NCBI GenBank assembly: GCA_900546845.1
Contig: UREK01000008.1
Coordinates: forward strand, 13,802-77,801
Reading direction: 5' to 3'
Source: an uncultured Eubacteriales bacterium
Lineage (GTDB): Bacteria > Bacillota > Clostridia > Christensenellales > CAG-138
Length of the DNA: 64,000 nt
The notes under the pieces were generated by a model, which saw only the letters and a list, made by a program, of their open reading frames with translations, had not been told where the DNA came from and ran no database searches. Both the position numbers and the translations under genes were made by a program. Positions 1 to 10,169 of this stretch are shown here, one piece after another (position 1 is the stretch's first letter; every line of letters starts with the position of its first letter).

Positions 1-19
1 TAAAAAACGGAAGCTAGAA

Positions 20-47
20 CTGAGGAGGGCGCATGCGCCCTCCTCAG
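20..47. repeat. 28-bp perfect palindrome
   Basis: The two 14-base halves (starting CTGAGGAGGGCGCA) are exact reverse complements around a central GCATGC. No clear T-run follows on either strand. It may be the hairpin end of a gene left of the window or a leader structure for the giant gene that follows. Its arms contain GAGGAGG and CCTCCTC. Confidence 0.6.
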
Positions 48-145
48 CATATCCGAAAAACCTATCTGAGATCGCAAGGAGAAGCATCTCTTGAATTCAG
101 GACGCGAAAAAAGCGATTTTATAAGTGCATTAAATGCAGCTTGCA

Positions 146-179
146 ACGCGCGTGGGAGAAAAGCCCGCGCGTGTTTTTT
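146..179 (+). terminator. Terminator-like hairpin in the leader of the glucan synthetase gene
   Basis: A 7-bp stem, ACGCGCG (146-152) with CGCGCGT (166-172), is followed directly by GTTTTTT (173-179). It ends about 54 bases before the chosen start codon at 233. It could end transcription from upstream, or act as an attenuator if the promoter lies further left. No convincing promoter was seen between it and the gene. Confidence 0.5.
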
Positions 180-232
180 GGGAACGAGCCGGAAAGAATA
201 GGGGATACCAGTTTTCAGGAGGACATGTGGAC

Positions 233-3200
233 ATGGCGGCCAACCGATCGTTTTTTGGGCTTTTGGGCGTAACGCTGGAAGGGGAGCGGCTCGAGGAGCG
301 CGCGCGGGAATTGGCGGCGCGCACCGCGGGGCGCGCCCGGCGCGCACGCTTTGCAGAGGCTCTGCATCCGGGCGGCGACCGGCGGGCCATCCTTTCGGAT
401 TACAAGCGCCTTTCCGCCTGCGCCCGCGCAGGCGTGGAGCTTTCCCCCGCGGCTGAAACGCTTTTGGATTCGTTTTATCTTGTGGAGAAAAGCCTTGTTG
501 CGCTCACGAACGCGGGCGAGCAGCTGCGGGACCGCACGCTGCCCGTTAACCGGGAAGGGGAGCACGTCGGCTTTGCGCGGGCCTATTCCGCCGCAGCGGG
601 GCTCGTCGGCCACCATGGCGCACGCATCGATGACGCTGCGCTTACGCGGTACATCACGGCATTCCAACAGGTCAGCCCGCTTTCCATGCGCGAGCTCTGT
701 GCGCTGCCCATGATGCTCAGGCTCTGCACAGTGCGCGTGGTACGCCTGATGAGCGCGGCCGCGGCGCGCCGGGCGGAGGAACACCTGCGCGCGCGGGAGC
801 TTGCGGATGCGCTCTGCCGCGTGGCGTGGGACGAGAAGCGGGTGGATGCAATTTTGGAACGCGCCGGGCTGCATGCCCGGCCCGCCTGCGTGGAGCGGCT
901 GACAGCGCTCCTGCAGGAGCGGGATGAATACCGCCTCATCGAGCGGATGAACGCGGCGCTGCGCATAGCGGACGCGGAGGCGGAGGCGCTCACCGGGAAG
1001 GACCGCCTGCTGCAGGCGCAGGACGCGGCGCGCATGCAAAACGCCATTGCGAGCCTGCGCTTCCTCGACGCATTGGATTTCCGAGATTTTTTCGAGCGCT
1101 TCAGCGCCGTGGAAGCCGCGCTGCGGGAGGACGCCGTCTATCCCGAGATGGACGCCGCGACGCGCGGCTATTACCGCACCTGCGTGGAACGCCTCGCGGG
1201 GCGGCTTGGGGTGGCGGAAACGGTGGTCGCCAAAACGGCGGTGCGCCTTGCACGCGGCGGGGAAGGCCGGCTTTCGCATGTGGGGGCGTATTTGTTTGAA
1301 GAGGGCGAACCGCTGCTTTGCGAGGCCCTCCGGCCGGACCGGCATCGCATCAGGCTCACGGAAAACCAGAAGCTCGCGCTCTTTGCGGCGGGGGAAGCCG
1401 CGTTCACGGCAGCGCTTGTGGCGCTCGCCGCGACGGGCGGCCTCGTGCAGTGCCTGCTTTCGCTCCTGCCCGCGTGGAGCCTTGGGCGTTTCCTGGCGGC
1501 GCGCATCGCCATGTGGGGGCGGGATGCAAGGCGTATCCCGCGCATGGAGTTTGCCTCCGGCGTGCCGGAGGATGCCCGCACGCTCATCGTTGTGCCGACG
1601 CTGATTCTTTCCGAGGACGCGGTTGCAGCTTCGCTTGCGCAGCTCGAGACGCATTACCTTGCAAACCCATTGCCGAATTGCTGCTTCGCGGTCCTCGGGG
1701 ATTTTAAGGACGGGCCGGAGGAATGGCGGGATGGGGAAAAAGAGCTCCTTGCCAAGGCGAAGGAACAGACGGACGCCCTCAACGCGCGCTACGCGAAAGG
1801 AGGGCCGCCCATCTTCTTTTTCCTGCACCGCAAGCGGGAGCTGTCACGCTTTGACGGAATATATATGGGGCGCGAGCGCAAGCGCGGCGCGCTGTGCGAC
1901 CTGGTGGAGCTGATCGCGGCGGGAGAAGCGGAGCCGTTTGCGCTCATCAGCGCGCCGCTTCCTTCCTCCGTGCGCTATTGTTTGACGCTCGACGCGGATA
2001 CCATCCTGCCGCCGGGCGCGCTTGCCAAGTGCGTCGGCGCGATGGCGCATCCGCTCAACCGCCCCGTCGCGGACCGCAACGGCGTCGTCCGCCTGGGGCA
2101 TGGCGTGATCGCCCCGCGCATGCGGCAAACGCTTGCTTCCGCCGCAAAAACGCCCTTCGCGCGGCTTGCAAGCGGGGAAAGCGGGGTGGATCTCTATGCT
2201 TCGGCCGCGAACGAATTTTACCAGGACGTGTTCGGCACGGGGAATTTCGGCGGCAAGGGCATCTTTGATGTGGCGGCCTTCCGCGCCGCGCTGCCCCATT
2301 GGATCCCGGAAAACAGCGTTTTGAGCCACGATCTTTTGGAAGGCTGCTTCCTGCGGGCGGGCTTTCTCGGGGATGTAGCGCTTTACGACGGCGAACCTTC
2401 CACGTTCGCGGCCTGGTGGAAGCGGCAGCACCGCTGGATGCGCGGGGATTGGCAGCTGCTGCCGTTCCTGCTGCCACGCCTGCGGGACGCGGCGGACAGC
2501 CCGCATAAAACGCCGCTTTCCCTGCTTTCCCGCGCGAAGATGCTCGACAACCTGCGCCGCACGCTCCTTGCGCCAGCGGTGTTCAACCTGCTGCTGCTCA
2601 TGCCGTATTTCGGCGGCGGCGCGTATGTCTGGGTCGGCCTTGCCGCGCTGTGGGACGGCTTTTTGTGGGACGCGCTCTCGCTGCTCGGCTCGTTTTTCGT
2701 GCATGGCTTCCGCGGGCGGGACGCTTGGGGCGCTTTGCGCGAACGCGCTGCGGCGGCGCTGCGGGCGCTGCTCGAATTTGTGACGCTGCCGTTCGCTGCG
2801 CTTAAAAACGGGGATGCGATGGGCCGCTCCCTCTGGCGGGTGCTCGTTTCCCACCGGAACATGCTCGAATGGCAGACTGCGGCGGAAACCTCAAAAAAAG
2901 CAAAGCAACAGGGGATTGCAGGCATGTGCAGGCTGCTCTGGCCCTGCCTTGCGGCAGGCGCGTGGATGGCCGCGAGCGCGTTCTTCGGTCGCATGCCCGT
3001 GGCAAGCGTGCTCCTCGCGCTGCTGTTCTTTTCCGCGCCTGCGCTCGTGCTGCGGCTGGACCGGCCGCGTGCCGCGGAGACGCTTTCCCCCGCTGCGCGC
3101 GAGGCCGTCGCGGGATGGGCCGCGCGAACCTGGCGCTATTTTGAAACCTTCTGCACGGAGGAGACCGGCTTCCTGCCGCCGGACAATTTCCAGGAGGCGC

Positions 3201-6200
3201 CGCTTGGCGTCACGGTAAACAACACCTCGCCCACGAACATCGGCATGGCGATGCTCTCCGCCGTCGCGGCGCACACGCTCGGGCTGATCGACGCGGCGGG
3301 CCTCGTTTTGCGCCTCGGGCGCATCGCAGAGCGCGTGGAGACGGCCGAAAAGTGGAACGGGCATCTTTACAACTGGTATTCCCTTGCGCCGTTTGCGCCG
3401 CTTGCGCCCCGCTATGTTTCTACCGTGGACAGCGGGAACCTGGCCGCCTGCCTGCTCGCGTGCGAAAGCGCGCTCCTTTCGCTCGGCCAACCGGAGGCGG
3501 AAGCGCTGGGCAAGCGCCTGCGCGCCCTTGCGGAAGGGATGGACTTCCGCGCGCTGTACGACCCGAAGAAGAAGCTCTTCCACATCGGGTTCGACTGCGT
3601 TTCCGGCGTGCTTACGAAGTCCTGGTACGACCTGCTCGCCTCCGAATCGCGCCTGACGAGCTTTGTCGCCATCGCGCTGCACCAGGTGGATGCGGAACAC
3701 TGGCAGAACCTTTCCCGCCTGCTCGTGGACGCGGGCGGAGGGCGGACGCTCATCTCCTGGAGCGGCACGATGTTTGAATACCTGATGCCCGTGCTCCTGA
3801 CAGGGATGGCGCCGGGCAGCCTTTTGTGCGAAAGCTGCATGGCCGCCGTGCGCGCGCAGCGTGCGGCCGTCCCGGCCGAAACGCCCTGGGGCATTTCGGA
3901 ATCGGGCTATTACGCGTTTGACCGGGCGATGTTCTACCAATACCGCGCCTTCGGCGTGCATGCGGTCGCGCTTTCCCCGGCGCGGGAGCGGGAGCGCGTG
4001 ATCTCGCCCTATTCCGCGATGCTCGCGCTTATGGCGGAGCCGCGCGAGGCCGCAGCGAACCTCGGACGGTTGGAGGCGCTCGGCGCGCTCGGGGAATACG
4101 GCTTTTACGAGGCGCTCGACTTCACGCCGCAGCGTCTGCGCGCGGGCGTGCCCTATGAAACGGTGAAAAGCTACATGGCGCACCACCAGGGCATGAGCCT
4201 TTGCGCGGCGGCAAACGCGCTCACGGGCGGCGCGCTTGCGGCGCATTTCCTGCGCGTGCCGGAGGTGCGCGCGGCAAGCCTGCTTCTTGCGGAGAAGCGG
4301 CCCTCCCTCGCGCTTGCCATCCGCGCGTTCCACAGCAACAACGCGCCGGAGGAGGAGCCGCTGCCGCGCCGGGAGAGCAAGCCCCGCGTGGTGACGCGCG
4401 CGGGCGCGCTGCCGGAAACGCAGCTCATCACCAACGGGCGCTATACCGCCTTCCTGACGGACGGCGGCATTTCCTACAGCCGCTGCGGGGAGATCATGCT
4501 TACGCGCTTCCGGCCGGATGCGCTGCGCGCGGATTCCGGCGTCCATTTCCTCGTGCGGGACGGCGCGCGGGTCTGGTCCCTCGCAAGCGCGCCCGGGAAC
4601 GCGCAGGCGGACGCGTACCGCGTGACGCTCGAACCCCACAAGGTCACCTATGAACGCAGGGACGGAAGCATTTCCTCCCGCCTTTCGGTCTGCGTTTCCC
4701 CGCGGCACGACGGCGAGGTGCGCCACCTGCTGCTCAAAAACGATGGGGCCTCGCCCTGCGAGCTGGAGCTTGGCGTGTTTGCGGAGATCGCGCTTGCAAC
4801 CCAGGCGGAGGATCTCGCACACCCGGCGTTCGTGAAGCTGACCGTGGACGCGAAGCTCGTGGACGGCACACTCCTGTTCGAACGCAGGGGAAAGAACGCC
4901 TGCTGGGCATACGCGCGCCTCTGCGGCCCTGCGAAACCGCAGTACGCGACAGACCGGCTTGCCTACCTGGGGCGCAACCGGACGTATGCGGAGGCGATGA
5001 AAACGCCTATGGTTGCGCCGGAAACCGTATCCGCGCCCATCGAACCCGGGCTTTGTGCGCGCACGAGCGTAACGCTCCGGCCGGGGGAAAGCGCGGAATT
5101 CACCTTCCTGTTCGGCATGGCGGAAAGCGAGCGCAAAGCGCTTGCGGAGGCAGAGGCCATGCGGGCGGAAGCGGGCGAGGCGTTCGACCTCGCCTGGGCG
5201 CATGCGAACAGCGCTTTGCGCTTTGCGGGCGTGGAGCAGGGGAAGGCGGCGCTGTTCGAGCGTATCGCCGCGCGGCTCATCCTCGGCGTCCCGCAGGGGC
5301 GCGCGCTGCCCGGAGGGCCTTGCCCAGGCGTGCCGGGGCTTTGGAAGCTCGGCATTTCCGGCGACCTCCCAATCGTGACGCTCCGCGTGGACCGGCATGC
5401 CTCCATGCGCATGGCGAAAACGCTGCTGGAGCTGCATGCGTACCTGCGCGCGCGCGGCGTGCGGTTTGAGCTCGTGTTCCTCGGCGTTTACCCGAACGAA
5501 TATGCGGGCGAGCTGCGCCTGCGGCTTCAGGACATGATCGAGGCCTGCGCGGGCGGGGATGATACCGTGCATCTGCTGCACGATTATGCGCTCACGGACG
5601 AGGACCGCGCCGTGCTCGCGGCGCTCGCGCTTGTCGTGATCGACCCGGAAAAGAGCCTAAGCCGCCAGTTCCAAACGCCTGCGGCCCGGGAGATCCCCAC
5701 CCCCGCCTTCACCCCGCGGCGGGAGGCGCGCGGCGCGTTCGCGCCGAAGGAAGAAGCGCTCCTGTTCCCGAACGGCTGCGGCGGCTTCAGTGAAGCGGGG
5801 GATGAATACGTCATCCGTCTTTCGCCGGGCGAGAGCACGCCGCTCCCTTGGGCGAACGTGCTTGCAAACGAGCGCTTTGGCACACTCGTGACGGAAAATG
5901 GCGGCGGCTATACCTGGTGCGGCAACAGCCGGGAGCACAAGCTCACGCCTTGGGCGAATGATCCGGTGCGCGACCCGAAGGGGGAGATCCTCCTGCTGTA
6001 TGATCTTGAGGACAGGACGGCATGGACGCTCACGCAGGGGCCGCTTTCCCGCGGCGCGCGCACCGAAACGCGCCATGGCTTTGGCTATACGCGCTATTCC
6101 TCCGAAGCGGAGGAGCTTTCCGCGGCGCTTACGGTGTTCGTGGACGCGGAACTGCCGGTGAAGTATTCGCTGCTTACGCTGCGCAACCCCATGCTGCGGG

Positions 6201-8059
6201 AGCGGCGCGTGGGCGTGGTCTACGCGGCGGAATGGGTGCTTGCGAGCCTGCCATGCCCGGAGGCCGTGCATACTTGCTTCGACGGCCGCGCCTGCTACGC
6301 GGAAAACCTGCGGGAGCCTTCTGCTGCAAAGGCTTATATCGCTATGGCAGGTGGGGCGGACGCGGTGGAATGCGCGGCAGACCGGGAGGATGTGCTCGTA
6401 GGCGGCTGGGCGCGGGACGCATGGGACGATGGGAAAACGGCTTACGGAACGGGCTTTTCCGCGCTGCGCACGCGGCTCACCCTCGCGCCCGGCGAGACGC
6501 GCACGCTCGTGCTGCTGCTGGGCGAGGATGTGCCGGAAGAAGCCGCGCCGCTGCTCACGATGGACGCGCATGCGGCGGAGGAACGCCTTGAGGCCGTGAA
6601 AGCGCTCTGGCGGGAGCGGCTCGGCGCGGTGCGCGTAAAAACGCCGGACCGGGCGATGGACGTGCTCCTGAACGGGTGGCTGATGTACCAAACATGGAGC
6701 GCGCGCGTGCTTGGACGCACGGGATATTACCAGTGCGGCGGCGCGGTTGGCTTCCGGGATCAGCTTCAGGATATGCTTTCCATCCTCCATTCCGACCCGG
6801 CGCGCGTGCGCGCGCATATCCTGCTGTGCGCATCCCGGCAGTTTGAGGCTGGGGATGTGCTGCATTGGTGGCATCCGCCTGTGAACGGCGTGCGTACGCG
6901 CATCACGGACGACCGGCTGTTCCTGCCGTATGTGGCCCTCGCGTACGCGGAAAGCACGGGGGACGCTTCCATCTGGGAGGAAAACGCGCCGTACCTCGAG
7001 GATATGCCCATCTTGGAAGGGAAGCGCGACCTTTACTGCGCGATGCGGGAGGGGAAAATTGCGGAGCCGCTGTACCTGCACTGTGCGCGGGCGGTCGAGC
7101 GCACGCTCGAAATGGGCGCGCATGGCCTGCCGCTGATGGGCGGCGGGGACTGGAACGACGGCATGGATCATGTCGGGGACGGCGGCGGCGAGAGCGTCTG
7201 GCTCGGGATGCTGCTCCTCCACGTGCTCACGCGCTTTGCGCCGCTCGCGCGGCAGCGCGGCGACGCGGAGCGGGCCGCACGCTACGACGCGGAGGCGGCG
7301 CGGCTTCGCGCCGCGCTGGAGGAAGCCGGCTGGGACGGCGCATGGTACCGCAGGGCGTATTTTGGCGACGGGCGGAGCCTCGGCGCGCGCGGCGGGGAAG
7401 CCTGTGCAATTGACCTCATCGCCCAGGCCTGGGCGGCGATGTGCGGGCTCCCGCACGCGGAGGAGGCGTTCGATTCCGCGATGGCGCTGCTCTCCGACCG
7501 GGAGAACGGCGTGGTGCGCCTGCTTGCACCGCCCTTCGAGCGGCCGGACCCGGCGGTCGGCTACATCAGCAGCTACCTGCCCGGCGTACGGGAGAACGGC
7601 GGCCAATACACCCATGCGGCGGCTTGGCTGCTGCGCGCGGCATGCCTGCTGAACAAGCCGGACAAGGCGCGGGAGCTTTTTTCCATGCTCAGCCCCATCG
7701 CGCATGGGGACAGCCCGTTTGCGATGCGGCGCTACAAGGCAGAGCCTTATGTGCTCGCGGGGGACGTTTACGCCGTGGGCCGCAATGCCGGGCGCGGCGG
7801 ATGGACGTGGTATACCGGCGCGGCCGGCTGGCTGTACGAGGTGACGCTTTCGGACCTCTTGGGCGTGACGCGGCGCGGGGACCGGCTCTTCCTCACGCCC
7901 TGCACGGACTTCCCGGAATATTCGGTGTGGCTGCGCTTCGGCAAGACGGCCTATGAAATCACCGTGCGCGGCGGCGCGCGCGGGCCGGAGGAGGGGATCC
8001 CGCTCGTGGACGACGGGCTGCACCACAGCCTTTTGTTCGAGCCGCCGCAGCCCACTTGA
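233..8059 (+). CDS. Cyclic beta-1,2-glucan synthetase-type protein (GT84 + GH94)
   Basis: This 2608-residue protein matches the architecture of cyclic beta-1,2-glucan synthetases (NdvB/Cgs, usually about 2800 aa). These build beta-1,2-glucan from UDP-glucose at the membrane and trim or cyclise it with a phosphorylase-like domain. Visible landmarks are the nucleotide-sugar DAD motif at D587-D589, the processive-transferase QHRW motif at 732-735, and hydrophobic stretches near 383-430, 780-830 and 900-940. The C-terminal GH94 domain carries GDWNDG, with the likely catalytic acid at D2309. The start was set at ATG 233 because AGGAGG lies at 217-222; an in-frame ATG at 134 lacks such a site and would read through the terminator-like hairpin. 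The gene is very GC-rich. The family call is firm; product and linkage are family inference. The next gene begins 31 bases downstream. Confidence 0.9.
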   Translation: MAANRSFFGLLGVTLEGERLEERARELAARTAGRARRARFAEALHPGGDRRAILSDYKRLSACARAGVELSPAAETLLDSFYLVEKSLVALTNAGEQLRDRTLPVNREGEHVGFARAYSAAAGLVGHHGARIDDAALTRYITAFQQVSPLSMRELCALPMMLRLCTVRVVRLMSAAAARRAEEHLRARELADALCRVAWDEKRVDAILERAGLHARPACVERLTALLQERDEYRLIERMNAALRIADAEAEALTGKDRLLQAQDAARMQNAIASLRFLDALDFRDFFERFSAVEAALREDAVYPEMDAATRGYYRTCVERLAGRLGVAETVVAKTAVRLARGGEGRLSHVGAYLFEEGEPLLCEALRPDRHRIRLTENQKLALFAAGEAAFTAALVALAATGGLVQCLLSLLPAWSLGRFLAARIAMWGRDARRIPRMEFASGVPEDARTLIVVPTLILSEDAVAASLAQLETHYLANPLPNCCFAVLGDFKDGPEEWRDGEKELLAKAKEQTDALNARYAKGGPPIFFFLHRKRELSRFDGIYMGRERKRGALCDLVELIAAGEAEPFALISAPLPSSVRYCLTLDADTILPPGALAKCVGAMAHPLNRPVADRNGVVRLGHGVIAPRMRQTLASAAKTPFARLASGESGVDLYASAANEFYQDVFGTGNFGGKGIFDVAAFRAALPHWIPENSVLSHDLLEGCFLRAGFLGDVALYDGEPSTFAAWWKRQHRWMRGDWQLLPFLLPRLRDAADSPHKTPLSLLSRAKMLDNLRRTLLAPAVFNLLLLMPYFGGGAYVWVGLAALWDGFLWDALSLLGSFFVHGFRGRDAWGALRERAAAALRALLEFVTLPFAALKNGDAMGRSLWRVLVSHRNMLEWQTAAETSKKAKQQGIAGMCRLLWPCLAAGAWMAASAFFGRMPVASVLLALLFFSAPALVLRLDRPRAAETLSPAAREAVAGWAARTWRYFETFCTEETGFLPPDNFQEAPLGVTVNNTSPTNIGMAMLSAVAAHTLGLIDAAGLVLRLGRIAERVETAEKWNGHLYNWYSLAPFAPLAPRYVSTVDSGNLAACLLACESALLSLGQPEAEALGKRLRALAEGMDFRALYDPKKKLFHIGFDCVSGVLTKSWYDLLASESRLTSFVAIALHQVDAEHWQNLSRLLVDAGGGRTLISWSGTMFEYLMPVLLTGMAPGSLLCESCMAAVRAQRAAVPAETPWGISESGYYAFDRAMFYQYRAFGVHAVALSPARERERVISPYSAMLALMAEPREAAANLGRLEALGALGEYGFYEALDFTPQRLRAGVPYETVKSYMAHHQGMSLCAAANALTGGALAAHFLRVPEVRAASLLLAEKRPSLALAIRAFHSNNAPEEEPLPRRESKPRVVTRAGALPETQLITNGRYTAFLTDGGISYSRCGEIMLTRFRPDALRADSGVHFLVRDGARVWSLASAPGNAQADAYRVTLEPHKVTYERRDGSISSRLSVCVSPRHDGEVRHLLLKNDGASPCELELGVFAEIALATQAEDLAHPAFVKLTVDAKLVDGTLLFERRGKNACWAYARLCGPAKPQYATDRLAYLGRNRTYAEAMKTPMVAPETVSAPIEPGLCARTSVTLRPGESAEFTFLFGMAESERKALAEAEAMRAEAGEAFDLAWAHANSALRFAGVEQGKAALFERIAARLILGVPQGRALPGGPCPGVPGLWKLGISGDLPIVTLRVDRHASMRMAKTLLELHAYLRARGVRFELVFLGVYPNEYAGELRLRLQDMIEACAGGDDTVHLLHDYALTDEDRAVLAALALVVIDPEKSLSRQFQTPAAREIPTPAFTPRREARGAFAPKEEALLFPNGCGGFSEAGDEYVIRLSPGESTPLPWANVLANERFGTLVTENGGGYTWCGNSREHKLTPWANDPVRDPKGEILLLYDLEDRTAWTLTQGPLSRGARTETRHGFGYTRYSSEAEELSAALTVFVDAELPVKYSLLTLRNPMLRERRVGVVYAAEWVLASLPCPEAVHTCFDGRACYAENLREPSAAKAYIAMAGGADAVECAADREDVLVGGWARDAWDDGKTAYGTGFSALRTRLTLAPGETRTLVLLLGEDVPEEAAPLLTMDAHAAEERLEAVKALWRERLGAVRVKTPDRAMDVLLNGWLMYQTWSARVLGRTGYYQCGGAVGFRDQLQDMLSILHSDPARVRAHILLCASRQFEAGDVLHWWHPPVNGVRTRITDDRLFLPYVALAYAESTGDASIWEENAPYLEDMPILEGKRDLYCAMREGKIAEPLYLHCARAVERTLEMGAHGLPLMGGGDWNDGMDHVGDGGGESVWLGMLLLHVLTRFAPLARQRGDAERAARYDAEAARLRAALEEAGWDGAWYRRAYFGDGRSLGARGGEACAIDLIAQAWAAMCGLPHAEEAFDSAMALLSDRENGVVRLLAPPFERPDPAVGYISSYLPGVRENGGQYTHAAAWLLRAACLLNKPDKARELFSMLSPIAHGDSPFAMRRYKAEPYVLAGDVYAVGRNAGRGGWTWYTGAAGWLYEVTLSDLLGVTRRGDRLFLTPCTDFPEYSVWLRFGKTAYEITVRGGARGPEEGIPLVDDGLHHSLLFEPPQPT

Positions 8060-8090
8060 AAAGGCGGCGGGTTTGCGGTAAAGTAAGGGC

Positions 8091-10016
8091 ATGACAAAGC
8101 AAACGAAACCCGCCGATACCTCCCGCTTCTTGCCCACCACTGCCGCGGAGCTTTCCGCGCGCGGCATTGAGCAGCTCGATTTCGTATACATCATTGGGGA
8201 CGCGTATGTGGATCACCCGAGCTTCGGCCCGGCGATCATCAGCCGCGTGCTCGAGAGCCATAGCTATACTGTCGGCATCATCGCCCAGCCGGATTGGCAC
8301 AGCGCGGAGGAGTTCCGCCGCCTCGGCAGGCCGCGTCTTGCGTTCCTCATCAGCGCGGGGAACATCGACTCCATGGTGAACCACTATACCTCCGCGAAAA
8401 AGCGCCGCTCCAGCGACGCTTACACCCCTGGTGGCGAGCCTGGGAAACGCCCCGACCGCGCGACGATCGTCTATGCGAACCGGGCGCGGGAGGCTTACCG
8501 GGGCGTGCCGGTTGTCATCGGCGGCATCGAGGCGAGCCTCCGCCGCTTTGCCCATTACGATTATTGGGACGACAAGGTGCGCCGCAGCATCCTTTCGGAT
8601 TCGGGCGCGGATCTTCTCATCTACGGCATGGGGGAGCGGCAGATCGTCGAGATTGCGGACGCGCTTGCGGGCGGATTGCCTGCGGAGCAGATCACCTATG
8701 TGAATGGCACCTGCTATATGACGCATTCGCTCGAGCGGGTGTATGAATACGAACGGATCGAAAGCTATGAGGATGTGGCGCGGGATAAAAAGGCCTATGC
8801 GTCCGCCTTTCTGGCGCAGTACCGGGAGCAGGACGCGATCCGCGGGAAGCGCCTCGTGCAGCCGCATGGGGATTCCTTCCTCGTCGCCAACCCGCCTGCC
8901 GCGCCGCTCTCGACGGAGGAGCTTGACGCGGTGTACGAACTGCCTTATACGCGCGCGCCGCATCCTTCCTATCAAAAAGAGATCCCTGCGCTGTTCGAGG
9001 TGAAGTTTTCGCTCACCTCCTGCCGCGGGTGCTTCGGCGCGTGCTCGTTTTGCGCGCTCACGTTCCACCAAGGCCGCGTGATCTCCGCGCGCAGCCATGC
9101 GTCGCTTCTGCGGGAGGCGGCGCTCCTCGCGCAGCAGCCGGACTTCAAGGGCAACATCCACGACGTCGGCGGCCCGACGGCGAACTTCCGCCAGCCCGCC
9201 TGCAAAAAACAGCTTAAAAGCGGCGTCTGCGCCGACAGGCAATGCCTCGGCTTTGAGCACTGCAAGAACCTCGAAGTCGACCACCGGGATTATATCGAGC
9301 TGCTCGAAAAGCTTTCCGCCGTGCCGGGCGTAAAGCGCGTGTTCGTGCGCTCCGGCATCCGTTACGACTATGCGATGTACGATAAAAGCGACGCGTTTTT
9401 GCGCGCGCTCATCAAAAACCATGTCTCCGGGCAGCTCAAGGTCGCGCCGGAACACGTATCCGACCAGGTGCTGCGCCTTATGGGCAAACCCGCCTGCGCG
9501 CTTTACGACCGCTTTGTCGCAAAATATATGCAGCTCAACCGCAACCTGGGGAAGGAACAATACATCGTGCCGTATTTCATGTCCTCGCATCCGGGGAGCG
9601 ACCTCTCTGCGGCCGTGGAGCTTGCGGAATACCTCAAACGCACGGGGCAGCGGCCGGAGCAGGTACAGGACTTTTACCCCACGCCCGGCACGCTTTCCAC
9701 CTGCATGTATTACACTGGTTTCGACCCGCGCACGGGCGAGCGCGTTTACGTACCCAAAAGCGCCTCCGAAAAGGCGATGCAGCGGGCGCTGATGCAGTAC
9801 TTTATGCCCCAATACCGCGACCTGGCGCGCACGGCGCTGCAAAAGGCGGGGCGGGAGGATCTCATCGGCTATGGGAAGCATGCCCTCGTGCCGCCGCGCG
9901 CGGAAAAACGGGCGGGGGAAACGCCGGCCGGATGCAGGAAGAAAAACGCGGACTTGCACGAAAAACGGAAGAAAGCCGCACAAGCTCCCCGAAAAGGGGC
10001 GCCAAAGCAGCGCTGA
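8091..10016 (+). CDS. ygiQ: YgiQ-family radical SAM protein
   Basis: A 641-residue protein of the YgiQ (UPF0313) radical SAM family. It has a B12-binding-like N-terminal region, the radical SAM core with C314-x3-C318-x2-C321 to bind the [4Fe-4S] cluster, and a lysine/arginine-rich C-terminal tail after about residue 600. The family is widespread in anaerobes and its substrate is not established. The ATG at 8091 follows a short gap after the glucan synthetase; a weak GTAAAGTAAGGGC upstream may serve ribosome binding. It could be transcribed with the preceding gene. The family call is strong, with no specific reaction claimed. Confidence 0.92.
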   Translation: MTKQTKPADTSRFLPTTAAELSARGIEQLDFVYIIGDAYVDHPSFGPAIISRVLESHSYTVGIIAQPDWHSAEEFRRLGRPRLAFLISAGNIDSMVNHYTSAKKRRSSDAYTPGGEPGKRPDRATIVYANRAREAYRGVPVVIGGIEASLRRFAHYDYWDDKVRRSILSDSGADLLIYGMGERQIVEIADALAGGLPAEQITYVNGTCYMTHSLERVYEYERIESYEDVARDKKAYASAFLAQYREQDAIRGKRLVQPHGDSFLVANPPAAPLSTEELDAVYELPYTRAPHPSYQKEIPALFEVKFSLTSCRGCFGACSFCALTFHQGRVISARSHASLLREAALLAQQPDFKGNIHDVGGPTANFRQPACKKQLKSGVCADRQCLGFEHCKNLEVDHRDYIELLEKLSAVPGVKRVFVRSGIRYDYAMYDKSDAFLRALIKNHVSGQLKVAPEHVSDQVLRLMGKPACALYDRFVAKYMQLNRNLGKEQYIVPYFMSSHPGSDLSAAVELAEYLKRTGQRPEQVQDFYPTPGTLSTCMYYTGFDPRTGERVYVPKSASEKAMQRALMQYFMPQYRDLARTALQKAGREDLIGYGKHALVPPRAEKRAGETPAGCRKKNADLHEKRKKAAQAPRKGAPKQR

Positions 10017-10085
10017 GCCAGCACTATATGAAAACTATAAAATAAAAAATTCATTCTGCATTTCTGACTTTCTTTTCACGATTCC

Positions 10086-10112
10086 TTGTGATAAAATCAT
10101 AAGAAATATATT
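10086..10112 (+). promoter_or_regulatory. Candidate promoter of the NuoE/NuoF operon
   Basis: TTGTGA (10086-10091) and TATATT (10107-10112) are separated by 15 bases in an AT-rich gap ahead of the operon. An alternative -10, TAAAAT, lies at 10092. The spacing is short, so this is tentative. Confidence 0.3.
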
Positions 10113-10169
10113 GTCGGTTTTATGACGATAAGCGACCGGTCTATTTATTTTCAAGGAGGGCAAAGACAC

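Noticed and set aside
215..1828. Long minus-strand open frames antisense to the glucan synthetase, Mo-operon and other genes (for example 215-1828, 2891-5581, 5657-8194)
   Set aside because: They are rich in Arg, Ala and His, have no family motifs, and mirror strongly coding plus-strand genes. High GC content makes such shadow frames common.
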